Made by a program: the position numbers and the translations under genes
Notes under the pieces: model-generated
Told to the model about the DNA's origin: nothing
Databases searched by the model: none
Seen by the model: the letters and a program-made list of their open reading frames with translations, nothing else
From: JAQVEM01 sp964556165
GTDB lineage: Bacteria; Actinomycetota; Humimicrobiia; Humimicrobiales; Humimicrobiaceae
Assembly (NCBI GenBank): GCA_964556165.1
Contig: CAZKVH010000004.1
Coordinates: forward strand, 1-64,000
Direction of reading: 5' to 3'
DNA: 64,000 bases
In this document: positions 34,421-43,164 of the stretch, piece by piece
Layout: each line of letters starts with the position of its first letter
Numbering within the stretch: position 1 is the stretch's first letter

Positions 34421-34835
34421 GCGTCTGAATATCATAATTTATGACATTTTTTACTTTTCCAGATATAGTATTTAAATCTTTTTATCCTGAGATAATGATT
34501 ATAATTAGTTTCCAATTCATAGAGAATTCTGGATAGCGAGAATCCTCTTTCTATATCTTTTAGCAGAATGGTTTTTTGGATATTGGTTCCTTATCAGAAT
34601 GTTTAAGTTCCTTTATGCCAATATTTATATTTATACTTATCAACTGACTGCACAATTGCAATTATGCTGTATTTAAACAAATATTAACTTCAAGGTGCAA
34701 CAGGAATCTGGCAGGAAATTAAAAATTGTACTGTTGTATGGTATGAAACTATAGAAATATAGTTGCGTCTATCTAAAAGTTGCAGGGTAAGATATTTTTT
34801 TAAAAAATAACATTTTTATTCGAAAAGGATGAACC
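34421..34835. other. 415-base intergenic region before the fatty acid operon
   Basis: AT-rich DNA without a credible reading frame, RNA gene or strong terminator. The only clear element is the TGAAAC-N16-CGTC motif at 34744-34769 near its right end. I see no FapR-type (TTAGTACCTAGTCTTAACTAA) or FabT-type operator. Confidence 0.6.
34744..34769 (+). promoter_or_regulatory. ECF-sigma-like promoter for the fab-acc operon
   Basis: TGAAAC at 34744-34749, 16 bases, CGTC at 34766-34769 followed by TA. The spacer carries the dyad ACTATA-GAAA-TATAGT. Predicted transcript start is about 60 bases before fabZ. Flanking similarity to the copy at 29352 extends over about 30 bases, although the downstream genes are unrelated in sequence. 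Confidence 0.68.
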
Positions 34836-35264
34836 GTGAAAGAAATGAATCAAAAAGAAATTGAGAATATTATTCCTCATAGATACCCGTTTTTACTTGT
34901 CGATAAAATTCTTGAGGTTGAACCGGGCAAAAGAATTAAAGCAGTAAAATATGTAAGAGAAGATGAATTTTATTTTAAAGGTCATTTCCCATCCAACCCA
35001 ATTATGCCCGGCGTACTTATAGTAGAAACTATGGCACAGGCAGGAGCTGTACTTGCTTTGATGGCACCTGAAAATAAGGGCAGGATTGCACTTTTTGCAG
35101 GGATAGATAAGGCAAGATTTAGAAGAATAGTCAGGCCGGGAGATGAGCTGGTGCTTGAAGTGGAGCTGGAAAACATTAAAAGGAATATTGGCAGGGCAAA
35201 GGGGAGAGCGACAGTTGAAAATCAAATAGCCTGTGTTGCTGAAATTATGTTTGCTATAAGTTAG
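34836..35264 (+). CDS. fabZ: 3-hydroxyacyl-ACP dehydratase FabZ
   Basis: Dehydrates 3-hydroxyacyl-ACP in fatty acid elongation. Hot-dog fold of 142 residues with PHRYPFLLVDKI and the catalytic HFPSNPIMPGVLIVETMAQ motif. The start is GTG at 34836, seven bases after AAAAGGATG; an ATG three codons later is possible. First gene of the fatty acid operon. fabA-type isomerase activity cannot be judged. Confidence 0.95.
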   Translation: MKEMNQKEIENIIPHRYPFLLVDKILEVEPGKRIKAVKYVREDEFYFKGHFPSNPIMPGVLIVETMAQAGAVLALMAPENKGRIALFAGIDKARFRRIVRPGDELVLEVELENIKRNIGRAKGRATVENQIACVAEIMFAIS

Positions 35265-35329
35265 ATGCTAAATAAAAACTTTAGACGGGGGTAGTTAAAA
35301 TTTCTGGGATTTTAAGAAAAGTTGTTTTT

Positions 35330-36289
35330 ATGTTTCCCGGACAGGGTTCGCAATACAGTGGAATGGGCATGGAGTTTTTAGATGCTTTCAGCGAGTACAG
35401 GGAGTATTTTAAAGTGTCTGGCGATTTAGTAGGAACAAATTTATTGGGAATAATCAATGGTGGGAACCAGGACAGTTCGCTTGATGATACGCGATTTAGC
35501 CAGATTTCGATTTATACTTTAAGCTGTGCTTTAAATGATTATTTAATAAATAATCTCTCTATAAGTAAGGAGTGTGTTGATACAGTTATGGGACATAGTC
35601 TTGGGGAATACAGCGCTCTTTACAGTTCAGGAGCTTATAGTTTTGGCAAAGGCGCGGAACTTGTCGGGTATCGGAGCATGATTACCGCTAAAGAGGGAAA
35701 AAACAATAAAGGTATGATGGTTGCTGTTCTGGGAGAAGAATTGTTTAAAATAATGAATATATTAGAAAGTTATAACGGCAGGGTTTTTATTGCTAATTAC
35801 AATGATTACAGGCAGACAGTAATAAGCGGTTATGAAAATTCGGTTAAAGAGTTAATAGAAGATTTCAAATCAAATGGGATAAAAAAAATGGTTATACTAA
35901 AAGTAGGAATAGCTTCTCACTGTCCTGTTATGAAGAAAGTTTCGGATGAACTGGGCAGGTTCATAAATAATAATATCGATTTTAATGACATTAATTTGCC
36001 CTTTTTTTCTACCACTGAACTGGATTATAAAAATAAAGAGGAAATAGCAAAGACTCTCAGAGGCCAGCTTGTAAATCCTGTAAGGTGGGTTGAAAGTATA
36101 GAGTATTTGCTAAAGAAAGGCGTAAGTATTTTTATTGAAGTGGGCCCCGGCAAAGTATTAACCGGGCTGGTTGGGAGGATTGCCAGAGAGAATGGCAAGG
36201 AAATTATTTTGCTTAATACCGATAAAATGGAGGATATCCAAAATTTAAAAAAAATATTAAAAGAGGAAGGAATAATAAATGAGGCTTGA
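35330..36289 (+). CDS. fabD: Malonyl-CoA:ACP transacylase FabD
   Basis: Loads malonate from malonyl-CoA onto ACP. The 319 residues contain FPGQGSQYSGMG, the nucleophile GHSLGEYSAL, a second-half SHCPVMKKV with the catalytic histidine and EVGPGKVLTGL. The nearest standard start is ATG at 35330, which would cut off the first beta strand and has no ribosome site. The frame is open back to 35285 without another ATG, GTG or TTG. An ATT at 35300, eight bases after GGGGG, would give MSGILRKVVFMFPGQG, which fits the family better. It overlaps fabG by 11 bases. Confidence 0.95.
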   Translation: MFPGQGSQYSGMGMEFLDAFSEYREYFKVSGDLVGTNLLGIINGGNQDSSLDDTRFSQISIYTLSCALNDYLINNLSISKECVDTVMGHSLGEYSALYSSGAYSFGKGAELVGYRSMITAKEGKNNKGMMVAVLGEELFKIMNILESYNGRVFIANYNDYRQTVISGYENSVKELIEDFKSNGIKKMVILKVGIASHCPVMKKVSDELGRFINNNIDFNDINLPFFSTTELDYKNKEEIAKTLRGQLVNPVRWVESIEYLLKKGVSIFIEVGPGKVLTGLVGRIARENGKEIILLNTDKMEDIQNLKKILKEEGIINEA

Positions 36290-37025
36290 AGGTAAAGTAG
36301 CCCTTATAACCGGAGGAGCCAGGGGCATCGGGAAAAAAATTTCCGAAACATTCCTGGGAGAAGGTGCAGATGTTTTTATTTTTGATGTTAACAGGAATGA
36401 GGGAGAGAATACCGCTGGTGAATTCAGAAGAGCTTATGGCAAAAGCAGAGCATACTTTTTTGAAGTTGATATAACAGACGAAAAAGCAGTAGAAAATTCG
36501 ATAGAGAAAATTATCGAAGAAAAAGGAAGAATTGATATTCTGGTTAATAATGCTGGTATCACACGTGATAATTTAATATTAAGGATGAGTCTTGCAGACT
36601 GGAAAAAGGTAATTGATATAAACCTGACAGGAGCATTCGTATGCTCAAAGTATGCAGCTAAATATATGTTAAAAAACAGAAGTGGAAGGATAATAAATAT
36701 TTCTTCGATAGTAGGAGTCCATGGCAACGCGGGTCAGAGTAATTATTCTTCTTCAAAAGCTGGAATAATAGGTTTAACAAAAACTCTGGCAAAGGAACTT
36801 GCAGGAAGAAATATTCTCGTAAATGCAATAGCTCCCGGCTATATAGAGACAGAAATGACAGGTATGTTAAGCGATAAAATAAAAGAGAATCTGATGGCCC
36901 AGATACCTGTAAGGAGGCTTGGCAGCATTAATGATGTAGCAAAGCTGGCGCTTTTTCTGGCGTGTGATGATTCAAGCTATATAACAGGGACAGTAATAAA
37001 TCTGGATGGTGGAATGGGTATTTAA
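36279..37025 (+). CDS. fabG: 3-oxoacyl-ACP reductase FabG
   Basis: NADPH-dependent reductase of the elongation cycle, SDR family. The Rossmann loop is TGGARGIGKK, followed by NNAGITRDN, catalytic serine in NISSIVGVHGNAGQ, YSSSKAG with Tyr and Lys, and APGYIETEMT; it ends in INLDGGMGI. The 248 residues are exact for the family. ATG at 36279 lies inside the end of fabD with AGGAAGGAAT just upstream. Confidence 0.95.
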   Translation: MRLEGKVALITGGARGIGKKISETFLGEGADVFIFDVNRNEGENTAGEFRRAYGKSRAYFFEVDITDEKAVENSIEKIIEEKGRIDILVNNAGITRDNLILRMSLADWKKVIDINLTGAFVCSKYAAKYMLKNRSGRIINISSIVGVHGNAGQSNYSSSKAGIIGLTKTLAKELAGRNILVNAIAPGYIETEMTGMLSDKIKENLMAQIPVRRLGSINDVAKLALFLACDDSSYITGTVINLDGGMGI

Positions 37026-37141
37026 TAAGTATGTCTTTAATGAAGAATGGCGGTTCTTAAAGGGGATAGATAATTTAAAAAAGAGAGAGATTAAGTAAAT
37101 TTAAAAAGACGGATAATTTTTTATAAGTAAGGGGATTATTA

Positions 37142-38395
37142 TTGAGAGCAGAAAAAGATAAAAGAAGAGTTGTGATAACTGGACTGGGTGTTATAACTTC
37201 ACTTGGGATGGAGATTGGGGAATTCTGGAATAATTTGATTTCGGGCAAACCGGGTGTTAGCAAAATCAAGCATTTTGATGTAGAAAAGATAGCTTCCAGA
37301 ATTGCGGCCCAGGTTAAAGATTTTGAACCTGAAAATTATATGAGTTTTAAACAGGCTAAAAGAATGGACAGGTTTGCACAGTTTGCAGTGGCTGCTGCGT
37401 CAGAGGCCATTAAGGATAGCGGTCTTAAGATAAATCAATTTAATGAAAATGATGTTGGAGTTTATGTAGGAAGTGGTGTAGGAGGCCTCTCAACCATGGA
37501 AAAGCAACATATAAAGCTGCTGAGTAAAGGAGCCAATAAGGTCAGCCCTTTTCTTATTCCCATGATGATAAGCAATATGGCTGCCGCACAGGTTTCTATA
37601 ATGAGCGGTGCCAAGGGACCGGTAAGCACAACAACTACAGCCTGCGCCGCAGGCTCAAATGCCATAGGTGATGCATTTGAAATTATTAAGAGGGGTGATG
37701 CGGAAATTATGATTGCAGGCGGAAGCGAAGCTGCCGTAACACCGCTGGGAATGGCAGGATTTTCTAATATGCAGGCTCTTTCTACAAGGAATGATGAACC
37801 TGAAAAAGCATCCAGACCATTTGATAGAGACAGGGACGGGTTTGTTATGGGCGAAGGTTGTGGAATATTGATTCTGGAAGAACTGAAATCTGCTTTAAAA
37901 AGGAATGCTAAAATATACTGTGAAATGTTTGGGTACGGGCTATCAGGTGAAGCTTATCATGTTACTGCTCTTGAGGAATCAGGAGTAAACGTAGCAAGGT
38001 GCATGAAAAATTGTCTTGACGAAGGAGGAATAAAAATAGAAGAAGTAGACTATATTAATGCACACGGAACTTCGACTCCTTTAAACGATACTGTTGAAAC
38101 TGCCGGGATAAAAAGGTATTTTGGGAAACATGCCTATAATATAAACTTGAGCGCGATAAAATCAATGACCGGCCACTGCCTTGGCGCATCGGGTGCAATT
38201 GAAGTGGTATCGACTGCGCTTACTATAAAAAATGATATAATACCTCCCACAATTAATCTCGATAATCCTGATGAGGGGTGTGATTTAAATTATACTGCGA
38301 AAATAAGCCATAAAAGAGAGATTAATATTGCCCTTTCTAATTCAATGGGATTTGGCGGGCATAATGTTGCGCTGGGTTTCAAGAAATATCTGTAA
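37142..38395 (+). CDS. fabF: 3-oxoacyl-ACP synthase II FabF
   Basis: Condenses malonyl-ACP with acyl-ACP. The catalytic cysteine is in TTACAAGSNAIG, the histidines in NAHGTSTPLND and KSMTGHCLGASGA, and the C-terminal SMGFGGHN is typical. The 417 residues are normal. The start is TTG at 37142, seven bases after AAGGGG. An acpP gene commonly lies just before fabF, but the 116 bases here are too short for one and show no frame. No fabH is present in the operon. Confidence 0.96.
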   Translation: MRAEKDKRRVVITGLGVITSLGMEIGEFWNNLISGKPGVSKIKHFDVEKIASRIAAQVKDFEPENYMSFKQAKRMDRFAQFAVAAASEAIKDSGLKINQFNENDVGVYVGSGVGGLSTMEKQHIKLLSKGANKVSPFLIPMMISNMAAAQVSIMSGAKGPVSTTTTACAAGSNAIGDAFEIIKRGDAEIMIAGGSEAAVTPLGMAGFSNMQALSTRNDEPEKASRPFDRDRDGFVMGEGCGILILEELKSALKRNAKIYCEMFGYGLSGEAYHVTALEESGVNVARCMKNCLDEGGIKIEEVDYINAHGTSTPLNDTVETAGIKRYFGKHAYNINLSAIKSMTGHCLGASGAIEVVSTALTIKNDIIPPTINLDNPDEGCDLNYTAKISHKREINIALSNSMGFGGHNVALGFKKYL

Positions 38396-38424
38396 ATAAA
38401 TAAAAAGGTAGTAAGATAAGGATT

Positions 38425-39198
38425 ATGGAAAAAATAAAATGTGAGAATTGCAATAGAGATATTGATAGCGAGGTTTTCTTATTAAATTTGAAAGTATGCC
38501 CGTTTTGTAACCATCATCATGTGATTGGTGCAATGGAAAGATTACAGATTACCGTAGATGATAATAGTTTTGTTGAAATAGGAAAGAACGTAAGTTCCAT
38601 TGATTTCTTGAATTTTTTTGATGTCAAATCTTATAGCATAAGGCTCAAAGAAGCGAGGTTAAGTACTGGTTTGAGTGAAGCAATTATAGCCGGAGAGGCC
38701 AGGATAGAAGGGATTGGTCTTGCTATCGGCATCATGGATTTTGGGTTTATGGGTGGAAGCATGGGCAGTGTGGTTGGTGAGAGAATAAGAATTTTAGCCA
38801 ATCATAGTATTGAGAAACATATTCCACTCGTCATATTCTGCGCATCTGGAGGTGCCAGAATGCAGGAGGGCACCGTATCTCTTATGCAGATGGCAAAGAC
38901 AGTGTCAAGCATAAACAGAGTGAAAGAAAATGGGATACCTTACATTTCTGTTATTACAAATCCAACATCAGGCGGTGTAAGCGCAAGTTTTGCTACCCTC
39001 GCAGATATTATAATAGCAGAACCAAATTCGCTTTTCTGCTTTGCAGGTCCCCGTGTTATAAAGCAAACTATAAAAAAGAATCCGCCGCCTGATTTTGGCA
39101 TGGCGGAGAGGAATTTAAAAAACGGCCAGGTTGATATGATTGTAAATAGAAATGATTTAAAAGGTGTTCTGGCAAATATATTAAGACTGTTTAAATAG
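38425..39198 (+). CDS. accD: Acetyl-CoA carboxylase carboxyltransferase beta subunit
   Basis: With AccA moves CO2 from carboxybiotin to acetyl-CoA. The N-terminal zinc ribbon has CENC and CPFC. The crotonase-like core follows with GFMGGSMGSVVGER, ASGGARMQEG and NPTSGGVSASFA. The 257 residues are a little short of the usual 280-300 but all landmarks are present. ATG at 38425. accA follows after 37 bases. The matching accB and accC are not here but at 25.4-28.6 kb. Confidence 0.95.
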   Translation: MEKIKCENCNRDIDSEVFLLNLKVCPFCNHHHVIGAMERLQITVDDNSFVEIGKNVSSIDFLNFFDVKSYSIRLKEARLSTGLSEAIIAGEARIEGIGLAIGIMDFGFMGGSMGSVVGERIRILANHSIEKHIPLVIFCASGGARMQEGTVSLMQMAKTVSSINRVKENGIPYISVITNPTSGGVSASFATLADIIIAEPNSLFCFAGPRVIKQTIKKNPPPDFGMAERNLKNGQVDMIVNRNDLKGVLANILRLFK

Positions 39199-39235
39199 TA
39201 TTGTAAGAGTTAATTGTTATTTATCAGGTGATTTT

Positions 39236-40207
39236 ATGGATTTTAAAAGAATGGCAGAAATTCCTAAAAACTATCTTAAAGAGATACTGGGCGCACTTTC
39301 AAAGCTCGAAAAGTTAAAGAAGATTCCTTTCTTCAGTGGTATTCACTTCAGAGATGCCGAGAGAGACCTGAACCAGAAGATTAAGAGCTATAAAAAGATT
39401 GAGAGAGATGCCGGCAGGGCTTGGAAAGTTGTAGAACTTTCAAGGAATGAAGGACGGCCGCAATGTTATGATTATATAAATGGTATATTTGATAATTTTA
39501 TTAGTCTGAGTGGAGATAGATTGGGCGGGGAAGACAAATCCATAATAGCCGGTCTTGGAAAGGTTAATGGTAAAACTGTCGCGGTTATAGGTCATAATAA
39601 GGGCAGGGATATACAGGAAAGGGTTGAGTATAATTTTGGTATGGGTACACCTGAGGGTTACAGGAAGTCGCAAAGGGTCATGAGACTGGCTGATAGGTTT
39701 GGATTTCCGATAATAACTTTTATAGATACCCCGGGAGCTTACCCTGATGTTGAAGCTGAGGATAAAGGTCAGGCAGGTGCGATTGCAAAAAGCATTTCAT
39801 TAATGTTTGAAGTTAATATCCCGCTAATCTCTATTTTAATTGGTGAAGGTGGAAGCGGGGGAGCGCTGGCACTTGCTGTTGGGAATGAGGTAGCGATGCT
39901 TGCGAATTCAACTTACTCTGTTATTTCGTCTGAAGGATGCGCAGCTATATTATGGAAAAGTCCTACCGGTATAAAGCTCGCTGCAAAAAGTTTAAGATTA
40001 ACATCAAAGGATCTTATAAGACTTAAGGTTATTGACAGGATTATTCCCGAACCATTTGGTGGTGCGCAGAATGCGCCCGAAAGAATGGTAAAAATTGTAA
40101 AGAAATATATTGTGAATACTCTTGATAAATACAGCCGTTTTTCAAAAGAAAAGATAAAATCTGACAGGGCCGAAAAATTTGAATCAATGGGTTTTTTTAA
40201 TTCTTAA
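39236..40207 (+). CDS. accA: Acetyl-CoA carboxylase carboxyltransferase alpha subunit
   Basis: Partner of AccD. After an N-terminal helical region come DYINGIFDNFISLSGDR, the NFGMGTPEGYRKSQRVM motif, TFIDTPGAYPDVEAE and IGEGGSGGALALAVGN, then SPEGCA-like SSEGCAAILWK. The 323 residues are the family length. ATG at 39236 follows CAGGTG. It is the last gene of the fatty acid operon; the next gene is convergent. Confidence 0.96.
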   Translation: MDFKRMAEIPKNYLKEILGALSKLEKLKKIPFFSGIHFRDAERDLNQKIKSYKKIERDAGRAWKVVELSRNEGRPQCYDYINGIFDNFISLSGDRLGGEDKSIIAGLGKVNGKTVAVIGHNKGRDIQERVEYNFGMGTPEGYRKSQRVMRLADRFGFPIITFIDTPGAYPDVEAEDKGQAGAIAKSISLMFEVNIPLISILIGEGGSGGALALAVGNEVAMLANSTYSVISSEGCAAILWKSPTGIKLAAKSLRLTSKDLIRLKVIDRIIPEPFGGAQNAPERMVKIVKKYIVNTLDKYSRFSKEKIKSDRAEKFESMGFFNS

Positions 40208-40232
40208 TAAGCACGAGCGTGTAAGATAAATT

Positions 40233-40254
40233 ATTATTTTCTGATAAAAATAAT
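40233..40254. terminator. AT-rich hairpin between convergent genes
   Basis: ATTATTTT (40233-40240) and AAAATAAT (40247-40254) form a perfect eight-base stem with loop CTGATA. It lies between the accA stop and the convergent kinase stop. With only A-T pairs it is a weak candidate for a bidirectional terminator. Confidence 0.35.
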
Positions 40255-40266
40255 GCTACTGCTGCT

Positions 40267-42099
40267 TTAGCTTCCTGTAAATAATATGACACTTGAATTC
40301 GGTGGTATATAGGTTCCTGCTTCTGGAATCTGATTAATGACGGTGTTAACTTCTATGGCATAGTTGGTATCCACATAGCTTATTTCATATTTAATTCCGG
40401 TAGAGTCAAGCTTATTTATGGCTTCTTCCAGGCTTAATTGTGTGAGACCCGGTACTATGACAAGAGGTTCATTCGAGGAAATAATAAGCCTTACCAGGCT
40501 ATTTTTCTCTACTTTAGAACCTGTCGGTGGTATTACTTCAACAATTTTTCCTGGCTCATTTATAATATCTCCTTCTTTTATAGGATGTTTGCTGCTTTCT
40601 ACAATAAGACCGAGGGATGTAAGATAATTAAAAGCTTCTATATAACCCTCTCCTATGATATTTGGAACGAGTATAAGCTCTGTACCCTTACTTACTGTAA
40701 GGTCGACGGATTCCCCGGGCTTAATGGGTTTATTGAATTCCGGAGCATGACTTATAACTGTATTTTCTTTAAATGTGTCAGAATAATCTCTGGAAATATT
40801 TCCTTCTAAAAGTTTGTTGTTCTGGAGTATAATCCGCGCATCTTCAATGCTGAGCCCGATTAAATTAGGTGTTGATATGGCATCATTTTCTGGTCCCATG
40901 CTAATAATTATATTGATATCACTGCCGGCAGGTATATCCTCACCCGGTCCGGGATTCTGCTCTATTATAAAGCCCTCCGGTATGTCAGAGTTATAAGTCT
41001 GGTTTTCCACCTTAAGATTTAAGCCATAAGTTGATAATATTTCTTCAGCGTTTTCCAGAGGAATATTCTCGACAGGGGGGACTAATACGGTATCAGAGGA
41101 ATTAAAGGATTCAGAACTATAATATTTGTAACCATAAATTATAGATAGGCTCATGAAGGTAAACATTAGAATGCCTGTTACGATTATAGTTATAAGGTAC
41201 CCTGCTTTTTCCTTAGAAAAAACTGCTCTTTCTAAATTCTTTGATTTTATATTAAAACTTAAGGGCTTTTCTGTATGGTATTCCTGAAGATCCTCCAGGA
41301 GTTCTTTTATATCCGGGTAACGTGACTGAGGGTCTTTTTCAATACAGTGCATGACTATTTTTTCAAGTTTTTCTGGTATATTATCTATTAATTCAGATGG
41401 TTTCAAAGGTTTTTCATATATGTGTTTAAGACTTATATCAATTGAACTCCCTCCTCTAAATGGTACATCAGCAGTTAGCATCTCATACATTACAATTCCA
41501 AGAGAGTAGATATCTGTTCTGTGGTCAAAAACTTCTCCTTTTGCCTGTTCAGGTGATATATAATGAGCGGTTCCGATGATATTTAATGTTTTTGTCACAT
41601 CAGTACCAATGGACTTGGCTATTCCGAAGTCAGTAACTTTTATTTTCCCTTCCGGGGTTACCAGAATATTCTGTGGTTTGATGTCACGGTGCACAAGGTT
41701 ATTTCTATGAGCAAGGTATAGCGCACTTGAAATCTGTACTGCGTAATCGACCGCAGTTTTATGGGGCAATGGTCCTCTTTTTTCAATAATTTCTTTCAGG
41801 CTTTCACCTTTTATGTATTCCATACAGATGAAGTAAGAGCCATTGTGTTTCCCCCAGTCATATACCTGAACGATGTTAGGATGGCTTAATCGGGCGAGTA
41901 TTTGCGCTTCACTTTTAAATCTTGCCACAAAATTTTTATCGTTTGCATGATTAGCTGATAGTATCTTTATAGCAACTTTCCTTCCTAATCTCAGGTCATC
42001 CCCTAAATAGACATCAGCCATTCCTCCCGTAGCGATTTTTTTTATAATCCTGTATCTTTTCAAAACCAATTTATTTTTTTCAGAATTGTTATTATCCAT
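40267..42099 (-). CDS. PASTA-domain serine/threonine protein kinase (PknB/PrkC type)
   Basis: Transmembrane kinase sensing muropeptides or lipid II in monoderm bacteria. The kinase domain spans about residues 10-275: GGMADVYLG loop, VAIKIL lysine, VHRDIKPQNIL catalytic loop, TDFGIAK and ISPEQA. One transmembrane helix is near residues 300-322. Four extracellular PASTA repeats follow, each with a VP-type start and a late PGP, PGS or PPNS turn. The 610 residues are normal for PrkC. It follows the phosphatase gene by five bases, giving the classical kinase-phosphatase pair. It is convergent with accA. Confidence 0.95.
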   Translation of the reverse strand: MDNNNSEKNKLVLKRYRIIKKIATGGMADVYLGDDLRLGRKVAIKILSANHANDKNFVARFKSEAQILARLSHPNIVQVYDWGKHNGSYFICMEYIKGESLKEIIEKRGPLPHKTAVDYAVQISSALYLAHRNNLVHRDIKPQNILVTPEGKIKVTDFGIAKSIGTDVTKTLNIIGTAHYISPEQAKGEVFDHRTDIYSLGIVMYEMLTADVPFRGGSSIDISLKHIYEKPLKPSELIDNIPEKLEKIVMHCIEKDPQSRYPDIKELLEDLQEYHTEKPLSFNIKSKNLERAVFSKEKAGYLITIIVTGILMFTFMSLSIIYGYKYYSSESFNSSDTVLVPPVENIPLENAEEILSTYGLNLKVENQTYNSDIPEGFIIEQNPGPGEDIPAGSDINIIISMGPENDAISTPNLIGLSIEDARIILQNNKLLEGNISRDYSDTFKENTVISHAPEFNKPIKPGESVDLTVSKGTELILVPNIIGEGYIEAFNYLTSLGLIVESSKHPIKEGDIINEPGKIVEVIPPTGSKVEKNSLVRLIISSNEPLVIVPGLTQLSLEEAINKLDSTGIKYEISYVDTNYAIEVNTVINQIPEAGTYIPPNSSVILFTGS

Positions 42100-42104
42100 T
42101 TTCT

Positions 42105-42878
42105 TTATATCTTAATTGCTATTACAGTTATATTATCCATACCACCTTTTTTAATTGCTTCTTTTATAAGATTTCCCACTATGCTCTTTGTTTCGTTGTA
42201 ACTATTAACAATATTTAGAATTTCCTTATCTCTCAACATAGAGTTAAGTCCATCGGAGCATATAATAATTATGTCTTCAGGTAATATTTTATATGAGTAA
42301 AAATCGGGTTCTATATCCTCAGCAACACCGATTACATTGGTGAGGTAATTTCTTTGAGGGTGATTGAAGGTATCTTCATAGCTTATTTCACCTTTTCTCA
42401 ACAGTTCCCCTACTATAGTATGGTCGGAAGTTAACAGCTTGAGTTCGTCTTTTCTTTTTATATAAACCCTGCTGTCACCGATGTGGATAATATGATATCT
42501 GTTTTTGTGAATATAACATGCGCTTAAAGTCGTTCCCATACCGTAATATTTCGGGAGTGAAAAAGCCTTTTTAAATACTTCTTTATTAGAAATTTTAATA
42601 CTGCTTATCAATAAATCTTTTATTGTATTTTGCGTCAGCTCGATTTTTACTTCGTGGGGAGAGCCTGTTTTTTCTCCTGATGTAGTTGATTTTTTTATAT
42701 CTGAAAGCCTGTTTTTGAACTCCTTTACAAAAGTTTCTACAGCAAGCTTGCTTGCAACTTCTCCAGCCCTGTGACCACCCATGCCATCACATACGACAAA
42801 CAGATTGTCACCGGCATAAAAATAATCTTCATTTTTTTCTCTGTATGTTCCGATATCTGTATCTGCGAAATAGTCCAT
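42105..42878 (-). CDS. PP2C-family serine/threonine phosphatase (PrpC/Stp type)
   Basis: Removes phosphate placed by the adjacent PASTA kinase. Metal-binding motifs are GTYREKNEDYF, VVCDGMGGHRAGEVAS, IHIGDSRVYI, LLTSDHT and ICSDGLNSML, and the end reads GGMDNITVIAIKI. The 257 residues include a charged insert near residues 60-75. The Met at 42878 is a good start with the ancient DIG..R..NED region immediately after it. It is first in the minus-strand pair; the divergent neighbour is malic enzyme. Confidence 0.94.
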   Translation of the reverse strand: MDYFADTDIGTYREKNEDYFYAGDNLFVVCDGMGGHRAGEVASKLAVETFVKEFKNRLSDIKKSTTSGEKTGSPHEVKIELTQNTIKDLLISSIKISNKEVFKKAFSLPKYYGMGTTLSACYIHKNRYHIIHIGDSRVYIKRKDELKLLTSDHTIVGELLRKGEISYEDTFNHPQRNYLTNVIGVAEDIEPDFYSYKILPEDIIIICSDGLNSMLRDKEILNIVNSYNETKSIVGNLIKEAIKKGGMDNITVIAIKI

Positions 42879-42941
42879 GCAATTATTATATGTTATTATT
42901 TTGCATTTATAAAATTATATTAATATGTAAAATTTATAATT

Positions 42942-42961
42942 AATGCATTCTGCAATGCATT
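42942..42961. repeat. Tandem palindromes AATGCATT-CTGC-AATGCATT
   Basis: Two identical eight-base palindromes separated by four bases lie between the divergent phosphatase and malic enzyme genes. The half-site spacing of 12 bases is close to one helical turn, so a dimeric repressor could bind both on one face. No regulator gene is adjacent. Confidence 0.5.
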
Positions 42962-43164
42962 GAATATTAAAAATGAAATTTAAATATACCGGGGCGTTTG
43001 CAGTTAGTTGTTATATAATAAGGGCAGTGTTATTTTGTTTTTTTATGTTTGATTGCAAATAGAGCTCTAATTATGGTGATAAAGAGCAAAAAAGCTAGTA
43101 TTATAAGATAAATGCCTATAATAATTGTAAGTAGAACTGTTAAATAAAGAAAGGTGAAAATAAG

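Noticed and set aside
42974..42998. TGAAAT-N15-CGTTT resembling the ECF-like promoter motif before malic enzyme
   Set aside because: Both elements have a mismatch and the spacer is one base shorter than in the three good copies.
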